DNA of 64,000 bases, from NCBI GenBank assembly GCA_017478625.1, contig JAFVDF010000009.1, positions 124,001 to 188,000 of the forward strand, in the 5' to 3' direction. Source of the stretch: Alloprevotella sp. Lineage in GTDB: Bacteria > Bacteroidota > Bacteroidia > Bacteroidales > Bacteroidaceae. Made by a program: the position numbers and the translations under genes. The first letter of the stretch is position 1; each line of letters starts with the position of its first letter. Below the pieces are notes generated by a model that was given only the letters and a program-made list of their open reading frames with translations, was not told where the DNA came from and ran no database searches. Below are positions 52,430 to 61,359 of this stretch, piece by piece.

Positions 52430-54193
52430 TCAACCTAAAAGGGGAAGTCCTATGAGTAAGATTAATTGGGCGACTAAAATACGCAGGAACATTGAGAGAG
52501 GATAAACTGTGCTATAGCCTATGGCTGGAGCATCATTATTGGCCGTCTGACTGGCAAAAGCCAAGGCAGGGGGATCTGTATGCGTACCTGCAATAAGTCC
52601 CATCAGCGTGTAATAATTCAGTTTGAGTTTCAGGCGCCCGTAAAGTCCCCCAAGAATGATAGGTATAACGGTTATGAGAAAGCCTATCCAAACATATCGT
52701 AGTCCTCCATTGCAAACAGTTTCCCAGAATGAAGCGCCTGCTTGAATACCCACACAGGCCAAGAATAGTACCAAGCCAACCTCTCTAAGCATCAGATTGG
52801 CAGAGGTGGTTGTATAGGCAGTAATCTTGAAGCGGTAACCAAAAGCCCCTATCAAGATAGCCATTACCAACGGGCCACCGGCAAGTCCTAACTTAACCGG
52901 CACGTCCAATCCGGGTATGGGAATAGGAATTTGTCCTAATAAAACACCTAGCAATATACCAAGGAAGAGCATTCCTACATTCGGTACTTCCAAGCGCTTT
53001 ATGGTATCGCCCACCAATTCCTTCACGCGCTCCACATTTTCTTCCGAACCGACAACCAGCAAGCGGTCACCCATCTGCAGATGCAGGTGGCGCGACGCAA
53101 ACAACGTCATTCCTGCACGTGTTACGCGCGTAACATTAACATGGTATAAAGTAGATACATGAAGGTCGGCTAAAGTCTTTCCATTAATCTCAGGTTTTGT
53201 CACCAAGAGCCGTCGGGAAACATAGTGTGTCTGACTTTCTATTTCTTTGCGCCAACTTTCCTGAAGACGTTCGCCAATGAGCGTTGTGATTGCAACCATA
53301 TCTGCTTCTGCACAAACGATCATCAATTTCATATCTTCTTCCAATACGGTCTCACCATTAGGAATAAACATCTCATCCCCCTTCTTAAAACGAGAACAAA
53401 TAAAATCGCGTTTCAGAAAATCATGGATTTCGCGCAAGGTATGACCACACACGGCCTTGTTCTTAACCTGTAGCACAAAATGATGAGGCAAAGCTGTGGG
53501 ATCTACCTCCTGTGATTGCTCGTAATCTTTGGTTTCCTCTTCCAACTTTATGCGACATAAATATCTCAGCAGAATGGTAGCACCTATCATACCCAAAACG
53601 CCAAGTGGGTAGGCACAAGCATAACCATTTCCTATGGCAGGAATCGCGTCGGAAGCGAAGAATCCAGGCAACACACTACTGGCTGCGCCGAGTGCTGGGG
53701 TATTCGTAATGGCGCCATTCAGCACGCCTGTCATCATAGCCAGATTTTCCTTGTTAGATGCTGAATTGGGCTCATAGAATACTAGAAAGAAACAGGCCAG
53801 CATTACGCAGACATCCATCAGGATTATACCCACAGACAGCAGATTCATCTGCACGCCACCTTTCTTAAAGATTGAGAAAAATCCAGGGCCCACTTGCAGT
53901 CCTATGCAGTAAACAAAAAGAATCAGACCCAACTCTTTCACAAAGTTCAGTATATTGTTTTGCTGGGCCATAAGGTCAACAAACGCCGGGTCTGACGTGT
54001 GGGCCGATACGGCAAAGGTATTGTAAAGATGGCCGGCGAAAATTCCGACAAACAACACGAACGAAACACCAAGGGAGATTCCACCCAATTTCATCCTGCC
54101 CAATTTTACACCTAGCCATATTACTAAGGCTAACAGAATGGCGATGTGGGCTGCACTATTTGGTCTAAGTAAAATATCAACAATCCAATTCAT
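52430..54193 (-). CDS. Putative transporter, AspT/YidE/YbjL family with TrkA_C domains
   Basis: Inner-membrane protein of 587 residues, paralogous to the one at 17439-19112. It has two hydrophobic halves and two TrkA_C domains at about 205-390. Shared features include LGLILFVYCIGLQVGPGFFS (here near 88) and GVLNGAITNTPALGAASSVLPG, and the last half has AGTHTDPPALAF. Substrate is unknown. It sits between a polysaccharide deacetylase and YbjQ. Confidence 0.9.
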   Translation of the reverse strand: MNWIVDILLRPNSAAHIAILLALVIWLGVKLGRMKLGGISLGVSFVLFVGIFAGHLYNTFAVSAHTSDPAFVDLMAQQNNILNFVKELGLILFVYCIGLQVGPGFFSIFKKGGVQMNLLSVGIILMDVCVMLACFFLVFYEPNSASNKENLAMMTGVLNGAITNTPALGAASSVLPGFFASDAIPAIGNGYACAYPLGVLGMIGATILLRYLCRIKLEEETKDYEQSQEVDPTALPHHFVLQVKNKAVCGHTLREIHDFLKRDFICSRFKKGDEMFIPNGETVLEEDMKLMIVCAEADMVAITTLIGERLQESWRKEIESQTHYVSRRLLVTKPEINGKTLADLHVSTLYHVNVTRVTRAGMTLFASRHLHLQMGDRLLVVGSEENVERVKELVGDTIKRLEVPNVGMLFLGILLGVLLGQIPIPIPGLDVPVKLGLAGGPLVMAILIGAFGYRFKITAYTTTSANLMLREVGLVLFLACVGIQAGASFWETVCNGGLRYVWIGFLITVIPIILGGLYGRLKLKLNYYTLMGLIAGTHTDPPALAFASQTANNDAPAIGYSTVYPLSMFLRILVAQLILLIGLPLLG

Positions 54194-54201
54194 ATCGTTT
54201 A

Positions 54202-54813
54202 TTATTTAATAATGTCAAATGAATAACCTTCTTGCTGGAGCCATTCTATGGCTCGCGGAAGAGCATATACTATTTTGTCGTAACTTTTTACAGAATCGTG
54301 AAAAGTAATGACTGATCCCGGGCGGGCATATCGTTTTACGTTCTCAAGTACCTCCTGACCGTTGAGACGTTTGGAGTAGTCGCGTGTTACAAGATCCCAC
54401 ATGACAATCCGATATTTCGACGAAACCGCCACATAATGTTGTAGTTTCATCCATCCGTGTGGTGGGCGAAACAAGTCTGTGTGCAAATATGCATTAGCCT
54501 TCTCCACATTAAGCATATAGGAGTGTATGCCATGACGTAGTGACCCTATATGATTGAAAGTATGGTTTCCTATGCGATGTCCCGCCTGCCGGACCATCTC
54601 ATATTCAGTTGGATGCTTCCGGACATTGTCTCCTACCATAAAAAAGGTGGCCTTTATGTTATAATGCTCCAACACGCTCAACACCCAAGGGGTTACCTCT
54701 GGAATAGGTCCGTCGTCAAAAGTCAGATAGACCGTCCGTTGTGTATTGTCCATCCGCCAGATGGCGCGAGGATATATCCAACGAAGATATTTGGCGGGTT
54801 GCTCTATAAACAT
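54202..54813 (-). CDS. Polysaccharide deacetylase (NodB/CE4)
   Basis: Deacetylase of 203 residues. The CE4 motifs are present: TFDDGP at 31-36 (Asp33, Asp34), HTFNH at 84-88, RPPHGW near 117, and a late TFHDS. The N-terminus lacks a clear signal peptide. It may act on peptidoglycan, a surface glycan or an undecaprenyl-linked sugar; the substrate is unknown. Gap of 39 bases after the DUF2723 gene and eight before the transporter. Confidence 0.9.
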   Translation of the reverse strand: MFIEQPAKYLRWIYPRAIWRMDNTQRTVYLTFDDGPIPEVTPWVLSVLEHYNIKATFFMVGDNVRKHPTEYEMVRQAGHRIGNHTFNHIGSLRHGIHSYMLNVEKANAYLHTDLFRPPHGWMKLQHYVAVSSKYRIVMWDLVTRDYSKRLNGQEVLENVKRYARPGSVITFHDSVKSYDKIVYALPRAIEWLQQEGYSFDIIK

Positions 54814-54852
54814 ATACTGCTGACAGGTAGAAAGACGGCTCCAGCCAACAAT

Positions 54853-57800
54853 TTAATTGTCGGCTGGATTTTCCGGATACTCTGTTGTGGTTTGAACGTA
54901 ATAGTAAAGGCCATCTTGGGCGGCTCTGCCTGCGGGGGTCTGGGAGAGAGCCTCAAACTCATTCTCCAAAATATCCGCTTCTTTCTCGTCACACTGACTG
55001 GCCACGTCTATGGCTTTTGCCATATAATATCCGTGACGCATAAGTCGCTCTTGATAGTTATATGCCCCGTCGGCCAACAGCGAATTGAGCCATTCCACAT
55101 ATTGTCTGTTCTGTCGGAACAGCTCTTTGGCCACTCGAAGCGCTTCCTTCTTGTCACCCGCCAAAAGCCAATAGTCCATCAATTCGGTTTCGTCAAACGA
55201 ATAAAACACATTAGACGACGGTAGCATCTCCTTACATTTTCGAAGTGCTGCAAGTGCTTGGTCGTTCTTTCCTTCAGCCAGCAACTGCTGTATCAGCATA
55301 CAGAATATTCGCCGGTGCGTCAGACCCATACGCAGGTTGGTCTCGTCTAGGAAAATGCCCTTTTGGTTGATGTTTCCATACTTAAAGCGATTCATCATGT
55401 TTTGATACATCTTTTCAGAATCTACTGCCGTCATTCCGCGCTTGAATGGAGTCAGGCGATAAGCCAGTCCTTCAAGACAGAAGAAGTCTTGAAGGCCTGC
55501 ATAGTTATCAAAGCCTAAGGTAACTGTCATATATATTGGGCGCTTCCAGTCGTTGCGGGCTAACATTTCATAGACAAGCACCTGATTGCGTCCCATCAGC
55601 TTGCCACGATCCATAGCCCATTTCAACGAAATGCTGATATGATCGGGAATTTCCTGACCCTCTGGAACCGTGATACCCTGATTGATGACATTCTCCTTGT
55701 TTACATGTACGACAACTGAATCCGTGGGGAAGAAACCTTGCGTGCGCACATAATTATCCATAATGTATCGCAGATCGTAAGGATCGGGCCCGTCCGGATG
55801 AGCCTTTTTGAAAGCATCTAGTTCGCTCTTCTTTTCCGGTTTAATATAGAATATGCCATGCTTTCCGTCATCTACATACTCTGCACGTTTCCAGGCAATC
55901 GGAAGTGCCGGCGAATCGTAGGCCGGACGAACCATCTGGTCTGTGTACCATTCTGTCTGTAAATATTCAAGGTTGCACACACGGGCTTGCGTATAGCGTC
56001 CTTCCGTTTCCTGAGCATACCAAAGTGGGAATGTATCGTTATCTCCATTTGTAAAGATAATCGGATTCGCCGGACTACCATCCAGAAGCGTATCAGGCAT
56101 TGTAGCGAGATAATTCATACCCGTATCACGACACAGATACCGTCCGCTACGGTCATGGTCGTCCCATGTCTGACTTACCATCTGTAGGGGAACCAAAATG
56201 CCCAAGGCCGTGGCTAAGCAAGCGGCCAGAATTTGGCGTTGCGACAGTTCCATTTTGATTTTTGCCAAAGCATTCGTCAGCCATTCTGCGATGGCTGCGA
56301 CGCCAAGTCCTATCCATATTGCAAAAGCATAGAAAGAGCCTGCATACGCATAATCGCGTTCACGGGGTTGCTGTGGAGTTTGATTCAAATAGAGCACAAT
56401 GGCCAGACCTGTCATAAAGAACAGGAAAAATACCACCCAAAACTGTCGCACACCCTGCTCGCCTTTGAACGCCTGCCAGAAGAGTCCGAGCAAACCTAAC
56501 AGTAAGGGAAGACAGTAGAACACGTTGTGTCCTTTGTCTTCTTTAAGCTCATCGGGTAAAAGTTCCTGATCGCCATAAGCCGCATTATCTATTGCGGAGA
56601 TACCCGTAAGAAAATTCCCGTGTTCTTTTTCTCCGAAACTTTGTTGTCCATTCTGTCGCCCGGCAAAATTCCACATGAAATATCTCCAATACATGAAGTT
56701 TACCTGGTAAGAAAGGAAGAAGCGGAGATTGCTGAGCTGTGTGGGCATTTCGCCTATATACCACTCACCGTCTCCCTGCTGATATTCTACTGCATTCGTC
56801 TGCAATCCGTCACCAAGCCAGTCTTGATAGGCTTGCTTATGGGCAGATGAATACATACGGGGGAAAAGCATGGTTAGTTGCGACGGATAAGTAGCTTTTG
56901 CAGGCGATGTAACGGTTTCGTACTCATCTTTTTCGTCTGCACTGAGTTTCTCCTTACGATGCATTTCGTCCTTAGAGATATACTTATAGTGGTAAGTATT
57001 GTCATAAGCCATCTCTGAAGAATAGGCCTGTCCCAAGAACAGCGGACGATTACCATATTGCTCACGACCAAGATATGTGCCGAGAGTAAAGATATCTTCA
57101 GGAGAATTCTGGTCCATTGGCGGATTTGCCGCCGAGCGAATGACGATAATGGCATAACTGCTGTATCCTATCATTAGGACAAGCATACAGAGCAACGATG
57201 TGTTGAGCAGTCGCTTGCGCACAAAATAATTTCCGCCACGCTTGTATTGCAACAAGAATATCAAACCGACTAGAACTACAAGGCCTATCACTATCGACCA
57301 CAAACCTTCGCCGTAGAAGGGTATGCCCAGCAGAGCCACAGAGGCTACATACAGAACATTTGTACGCACTCTGTTTTTCTGTGTACTACTCCAGATGGCC
57401 AACAGCACTACACCGACGAGCACAAGAATATAGATAATCAAGCCCGTGTTAAAGGGAAGGCCCAGCCCATTAACAAAAAGCAGTTCAAACCAGCCACCTA
57501 CCTTCACAATTCCCGGGACAACACCGTAAAGCACTGCTGCTACCAGCAGAAAACCTATACCCAAAGCTACGATCGAGCCGGCCAGATGAACATTAGGATA
57601 GCGTTTGTAACAATAGACCAAAGCAATGGCAGGAAGGCACAAAAGGTTGAGCAAATGGATACCTACGGCCACACCTGTCAGATAGAATATCAGAATAAGC
57701 CAACGGTCGCTGTGAGGTTCATCTGCATGGTCTTCCCACTTCAGAATAAGCCAAAAGACCAAAGCCGTAAACATTGACGAGTACGCATAGACTTCTCCCT

Positions 57801-58227
57801 CAACAGCACTGAACCAGAACGTATCGCTCCAGGTATAAGCCAAAGCACCCGCTATGCCGGCGCCCATTACGGTTATCAGTTGCGCCACGTTCTGCACCTG
57901 ACCATCCTGCCCCACCAGCATACGCGCCAAGTGGGTAATGCTCCAGAATAAGAACAATATACAAAATGCAGACAATATGGCACTCATGATGTTTACCATC
58001 ATAGCCACTTGAGCTGGATCGCTTACAAATTGAGAAAAGAGGTTACCCGTAAGCATGAAGAAGGGGGCTCCAGGAGGATGGCCCACATCCAATTTCGAGG
58101 CTGTAGAGATAAATTCCGGACAATCCCAAAAACTTGCCGAGGGTTCTACGGTGGATATATAAGTAAAAGCGGCCACCAGAAAAACAGCCCAGCCTACAAG
58201 GTTGTTAACTAACTTGTATGATTTCAT
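54853..58227 (-). CDS. DUF2723 / protein O-mannosyltransferase-like membrane enzyme
   Basis: Large inner-membrane protein of 1124 residues. About twelve hydrophobic segments fill the first 650 residues; the rest is a soluble domain with TPR-like helices (ALAALRKCKEMLPSSNVFYSF, DKKEALRVAKELF). The N-terminal luminal loop has STVEPSASFWDCPEF and VGHPPGAPFFML, where the acidic residues match the catalytic loop of GT-C enzymes. Members of DUF2723 include eukaryotic TMEM260, a protein O-mannosyltransferase; Bacteroidota homologues are suggested to act in protein glycosylation. First gene of a run with the polysaccharide deacetylase. Confidence 0.88.
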   Translation of the reverse strand: MKSYKLVNNLVGWAVFLVAAFTYISTVEPSASFWDCPEFISTASKLDVGHPPGAPFFMLTGNLFSQFVSDPAQVAMMVNIMSAILSAFCILFLFWSITHLARMLVGQDGQVQNVAQLITVMGAGIAGALAYTWSDTFWFSAVEGEVYAYSSMFTALVFWLILKWEDHADEPHSDRWLILIFYLTGVAVGIHLLNLLCLPAIALVYCYKRYPNVHLAGSIVALGIGFLLVAAVLYGVVPGIVKVGGWFELLFVNGLGLPFNTGLIIYILVLVGVVLLAIWSSTQKNRVRTNVLYVASVALLGIPFYGEGLWSIVIGLVVLVGLIFLLQYKRGGNYFVRKRLLNTSLLCMLVLMIGYSSYAIIVIRSAANPPMDQNSPEDIFTLGTYLGREQYGNRPLFLGQAYSSEMAYDNTYHYKYISKDEMHRKEKLSADEKDEYETVTSPAKATYPSQLTMLFPRMYSSAHKQAYQDWLGDGLQTNAVEYQQGDGEWYIGEMPTQLSNLRFFLSYQVNFMYWRYFMWNFAGRQNGQQSFGEKEHGNFLTGISAIDNAAYGDQELLPDELKEDKGHNVFYCLPLLLGLLGLFWQAFKGEQGVRQFWVVFFLFFMTGLAIVLYLNQTPQQPRERDYAYAGSFYAFAIWIGLGVAAIAEWLTNALAKIKMELSQRQILAACLATALGILVPLQMVSQTWDDHDRSGRYLCRDTGMNYLATMPDTLLDGSPANPIIFTNGDNDTFPLWYAQETEGRYTQARVCNLEYLQTEWYTDQMVRPAYDSPALPIAWKRAEYVDDGKHGIFYIKPEKKSELDAFKKAHPDGPDPYDLRYIMDNYVRTQGFFPTDSVVVHVNKENVINQGITVPEGQEIPDHISISLKWAMDRGKLMGRNQVLVYEMLARNDWKRPIYMTVTLGFDNYAGLQDFFCLEGLAYRLTPFKRGMTAVDSEKMYQNMMNRFKYGNINQKGIFLDETNLRMGLTHRRIFCMLIQQLLAEGKNDQALAALRKCKEMLPSSNVFYSFDETELMDYWLLAGDKKEALRVAKELFRQNRQYVEWLNSLLADGAYNYQERLMRHGYYMAKAIDVASQCDEKEADILENEFEALSQTPAGRAAQDGLYYYVQTTTEYPENPADN

Positions 58228-58281
58228 AAAACGATAATATTTCTTCAGCCCTATATGTAGGGCGTCTGTACTTATGTGGCG

Positions 58282-58289
58282 CGAAGTTA
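58282..58289 (-). promoter_or_regulatory. -7-like box upstream of the DUF2723 gene
   Basis: Minus-strand TAACTTCG, 55 bases before the start codon, in an AT-rich context; same TAnnTTCG variant as at 38504 and 46752. Confidence 0.4.
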
Positions 58290-58332
58290 GCAGATTTATT
58301 TTAAACTATGTTTAAAGGGACTGCATGAAAAT

Positions 58333-58355
58333 TGGATTATGCCATTTTTCTACGC
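58333..58355 (+). repeat. ATTATGCAATTTT intergenic repeat, short copy
   Basis: TTGGATTATGCCATTTTTCT followed by ACGC is a near match to the core ATTATGCAATTTTTCTGCG of the copy at 31524. Only the core is recognisable. Confidence 0.45.
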
Positions 58356-58375
58356 TTTTAGAGGACAAAATGATT

Positions 58376-58405
58376 CCCCTATGCCTTTTTCTTTTGACAT
58401 AGGGG
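58376..58405 (-). terminator. Hairpin downstream of the zinc ABC ATPase gene
   Basis: CCCCTATG (58376-58383) pairs with CATAGGGG (58398-58405) around an A/T-rich 14-base loop. It lies 30 bases past the end of the minus-strand ATPase gene; T-run weak. Confidence 0.5.
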
Positions 58406-58434
58406 AGTTCTGTGCGATGTTTTTGCCTGCCAAT

Positions 58435-59055
58435 CTATTCTATACTGAGCCTGCCCTCATTCATCTGCCAAAGTTTTTTTTCCGGCAGACGTAAATCGTG
58501 AGAAACCAAGACGATGGCACTGCGTTGATTCTGCTCTTCTAAAATTTGATAAAGAAATTCGCGACCCGTGGTATCAAGGTGCGTGTCAGGTTCGTCCAAC
58601 AGAAGCAGGTCGGGCTCAGACACAATGGCACGAGCCAACAAAGCCCGCTGGAACTGGCCTCCGCTAAGTTCTTGAATCGTGCTGTGGGCCGCTGTGATAA
58701 GTCCGACACGTTGCAACACGTTCATCGCACGCTCTTTCTGCTCTGGGCTGAATGAGGCAAGAAGCGGTTTCCTGTTCTGCAGGCCTGAGAGCACAAGACT
58801 GAATACCGTAATGGGAAATTGGCGGTCTATATCTCGTCGCTGGGGAAGATAACCTATGCGCAAGTCTTTCCGGCTTGTCAGATGCCCTGCCGTAGGTTTA
58901 AGTAAGCCGGCCATAAGACGCAACAGCGTAGTCTTTCCCGAGCCGTTGTTACCTGTCATCACGATAAAATCACCAGAATTTATCTGTGCACTGATGCCGT
59001 GAAGCACCGCGTGGTTTCCATATTGAAACTCAATATTTTGAAGTTGCAAAAGCAT
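58435..59055 (-). CDS. Metal (zinc-type) ABC transporter ATP-binding protein
   Basis: ABC ATPase of 206 residues, shorter than most ZnuC proteins. Walker A GNNGSGKT is at 35-42, signature LSGGQ at 130-134 and Walker B LLLLDEP just after 150. It would power metal uptake with the binding protein encoded two bases upstream. No permease gene follows: the next gene is more than 200 bases away, on the same strand, and unrelated. The permease must be elsewhere, or another permease is used. Confidence 0.88.
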   Translation of the reverse strand: MLLQLQNIEFQYGNHAVLHGISAQINSGDFIVMTGNNGSGKTTLLRLMAGLLKPTAGHLTSRKDLRIGYLPQRRDIDRQFPITVFSLVLSGLQNRKPLLASFSPEQKERAMNVLQRVGLITAAHSTIQELSGGQFQRALLARAIVSEPDLLLLDEPDTHLDTTGREFLYQILEEQNQRSAIVLVSHDLRLPEKKLWQMNEGRLSIE

Positions 59056-59057
59056 AA

Positions 59058-59906
59058 TCAGGGTTGTAGAGCGAGAGTAATGTCTTGAAGTGTTTGTTCC
59101 CAGTTTGGCGATAGCGGATTGTATTCTGTGCGTGTCAAGCCTGCTTCGCGCACCAAGATATCTGCTGTGGCGCCACTGTAAGAGCGTTCCACAAAGAGTC
59201 TTCCTACGCTGTCAGACCGACAGGTACGGATGAGTTGTTCGATGCGAGCCACCGAGGGTTCTTTCCCATTCTGTTCAATGCTCAACTGACGCAGGCCGTA
59301 GTCGCGACAATAATAGCCCAGCGCTGGATGATGTACCAGAATGGTGCGTTGCGGTATGAGTTGCAACTGTTCGCGCAGGCTGACATCCAACGAGTCTAAG
59401 TGGACCATATATTGCTGGATGTTATGTGTATATGTCTCTTTGTTGTCCGGGTTCAGCAGGCACAACGCATGATAAATCTGCCTCGAAATAATTTTAGCAT
59501 TCGTCACGGAAAGCCATATATGAGGATCTGCCCCATCAGAAGATAGTCCATCAAGCACAGTAGGCAGTAGTTGTACGCTGTCGTTAAGCGTCTGCACAAG
59601 TACAGATGAGGGCTTTGAAAGCAAAGCCTTAGTGGCCATCTGTTCAAAGCCGAGCGTCCCTGTCAGCAAACAGAGCCGACAGTTTTCAAGTCCGACTATT
59701 TGGTCAAAAGTAAGTTCGTAGGTCTCGGGCGAAGCACCTTCCGGAACCATCACATTGATGCGGTATTCCGTGCCCGCTATGGCTTCGACCAACGCTCCGA
59801 TAGGGGCTACACTTACACTTATGATGGGGCGCGAGTCCGTACGCTCATACCTGCATCCCATTATGCAGAGCGCGACGGCCAACAGAACAATATATCTTTT
59901 CATCAT
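59058..59906 (-). CDS. Zinc ABC transporter substrate-binding lipoprotein (ZnuA-like)
   Basis: Lipoprotein of 282 residues; lipobox IMGC with Cys18. Cluster A-1 (TroA) fold: VAPIGALVEAIAGTEYRINVMV at the start, then metal-ligand regions GADPHIWLS (near 128) and VHHPALGYY (near 194). The first ligand position reads ASPETYE, with Glu where many ZnuA proteins have His. No His-rich loop is present. Binds zinc or a similar ion in the periplasm. Between YqaA (12 bases) and the ATPase (two bases). Confidence 0.88.
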   Translation of the reverse strand: MMKRYIVLLAVALCIMGCRYERTDSRPIISVSVAPIGALVEAIAGTEYRINVMVPEGASPETYELTFDQIVGLENCRLCLLTGTLGFEQMATKALLSKPSSVLVQTLNDSVQLLPTVLDGLSSDGADPHIWLSVTNAKIISRQIYHALCLLNPDNKETYTHNIQQYMVHLDSLDVSLREQLQLIPQRTILVHHPALGYYCRDYGLRQLSIEQNGKEPSVARIEQLIRTCRSDSVGRLFVERSYSGATADILVREAGLTRTEYNPLSPNWEQTLQDITLALQP

Positions 59907-59918
59907 ATACCAATCTTA

Positions 59919-60374
59919 TTAAAATATTCCTTCATATAGCGCAATAATGATACTGTAGCGCAAGAGCTTCCCTACAAAAATGTTGAGCATAGTCAAATCG
60001 AATCGGGTGTGCAAGAATCCCAGCGAGACCGTGATAACGCTTCCCAGGATAGGCACCCAGGCCAACAGACCGGCCCAAGGGCCGTAACGCCTTACATATC
60101 CGAGACCTTTGTCCAGCTTTTCGGGCGACACTTTTGTCCAGCGTTTGATTTGCTCTATATTACCCAGTGAACCTATCTTATAGTTGACCACTGCACCTGA
60201 GAAATTGCCCAAAGTTCCCCAGCAAAGTAGCGACAGACTGTTCGTGCCGGCCGCAAGCAGGCCTACCATCACCAATTCAGAGGAGAAAGGTAGCACGCTA
60301 CCCGCCAAAAATGCCGATAAGAACATTCCGGCAGGTCCTATAGATATGAAGAATTCTTGTAGCGAGGCCATCAT
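59919..60374 (-). CDS. YqaA family (DedA/SNARE-associated domain) membrane protein
   Basis: Inner-membrane protein of 151 residues. The DedA-like signature AFLAGSVLPFSSELVMVGLLAAG is near the start (short pieces FLAGS and LPFSSE are diagnostic), with LGNFSGAVVNYKIG and a second half GPWAGLLAWVPILGSVITVSLG. YqaA proteins are distant DedA relatives; DedA family members act as lipid scramblases or transporters of undecaprenyl phosphate, but this branch is not assigned. It is 25 bases after the large membrane protein. Confidence 0.87.
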   Translation of the reverse strand: MMASLQEFFISIGPAGMFLSAFLAGSVLPFSSELVMVGLLAAGTNSLSLLCWGTLGNFSGAVVNYKIGSLGNIEQIKRWTKVSPEKLDKGLGYVRRYGPWAGLLAWVPILGSVITVSLGFLHTRFDLTMLNIFVGKLLRYSIIIALYEGIF

Positions 60375-60399
60375 CTGTCTGTTCAGTTATTCTGTCTGG

Positions 60400-61347
60400 C
60401 TAAAGTCCCCACCAATGGAAGAATCCGGCCAACCAAAGTACAACAAAGCCTGCCAGCCACAAGTCGAACCATATCCCCATCAGCCATCGCCCTCGCGCAA
60501 GAGTGAAATAGTGGCTCAAGAGAGGAGCTGTATTCATCAGGACGAGAGGCAACATAAAGGAAAAGAGGGACGGCTTGAAGAAAAAGAGGGCCAGCAATAA
60601 AACTTCGTGCACCATCATTATGTAATGCATATCGCGCACTATCTTCTTGTCGCGGAATCGTGCCCGCAGACAGTGCGTAATGCCAAAAAAGGCGCACACC
60701 CCTATGAATATCATATAGACACGTGTAGCATCCCCCACTTCGGCGTAGTTCGGAATCTCCCACTCTATGCAAGAGTGCATAAAGTCAAACATATTTCCCA
60801 ATGTCCCGTTCCACACGTTCCATGCAAAGTAGAGCCACAGCGGAAATACTATGCCCAGCAAGGCGGCAAAGAAGGTACGCCACGACAGAATACGCAGTCT
60901 GTACCCCATCTGCCACAGAAAGACGGGCATCATATATACCATTTCGGGCAACAGGTAGGACGCCAGTGTAAGCAAAAGGAATGTGTGAAAGACAAACCCG
61001 GTGCGATTACTATGAGCCGATGCGGCAAACAGAAGGTCGTATGCGCCCAGCAGACAGAACGGCAACACCCAAGCCAGCGATACTGCATGGCACGGAATAC
61101 ATACGGTGGCCAGCATGAGCCAGGTAGAACTGGTCATACGGGAGCGCACTCTAATCCATTGGAAGTGATTATTCGATTCACGCAATATGAAAGCCAGTGC
61201 GACAGCCACGGAAAATCCACCGATCAGAAAGGGATTGCGAAAGTCGGGAAGAAGCCACAGAACCGATGTAACGACCAATGTTGCATAAAGCGTGAAGTAG
61301 TTGGTCGTTATACGTTCTCGCAGAGTCTTTCGCTTACTCCTTGCCAC
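60400..61347 (-). CDS. Multi-pass membrane protein of unknown function
   Basis: Protein of 315 residues with about eight hydrophobic segments and a basic N-terminus (ARSKRKTLRER). It resembles unnamed Bacteroidota membrane proteins in length and composition; no transporter or enzyme motif is visible. The start is a GTG at 61347; no upstream ATG is available. Position between purD (12 bases) and yqaA (25 bases) suggests cotranscription. It is not an ABC-3 type metal permease by its sequence, although a metal ABC system is two genes away. Confidence 0.75.
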   Translation of the reverse strand: MARSKRKTLRERITTNYFTLYATLVVTSVLWLLPDFRNPFLIGGFSVAVALAFILRESNNHFQWIRVRSRMTSSTWLMLATVCIPCHAVSLAWVLPFCLLGAYDLLFAASAHSNRTGFVFHTFLLLTLASYLLPEMVYMMPVFLWQMGYRLRILSWRTFFAALLGIVFPLWLYFAWNVWNGTLGNMFDFMHSCIEWEIPNYAEVGDATRVYMIFIGVCAFFGITHCLRARFRDKKIVRDMHYIMMVHEVLLLALFFFKPSLFSFMLPLVLMNTAPLLSHYFTLARGRWLMGIWFDLWLAGFVVLWLAGFFHWWGL

Positions 61348-61359
61348 GGTTCTGATATT

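Noticed and set aside
60400-61347. Missing zinc ABC permease
   Set aside because: The protein is multi-pass and near the zinc ABC genes, but it is upstream of yqaA and shows none of the ABC-3 permease features.
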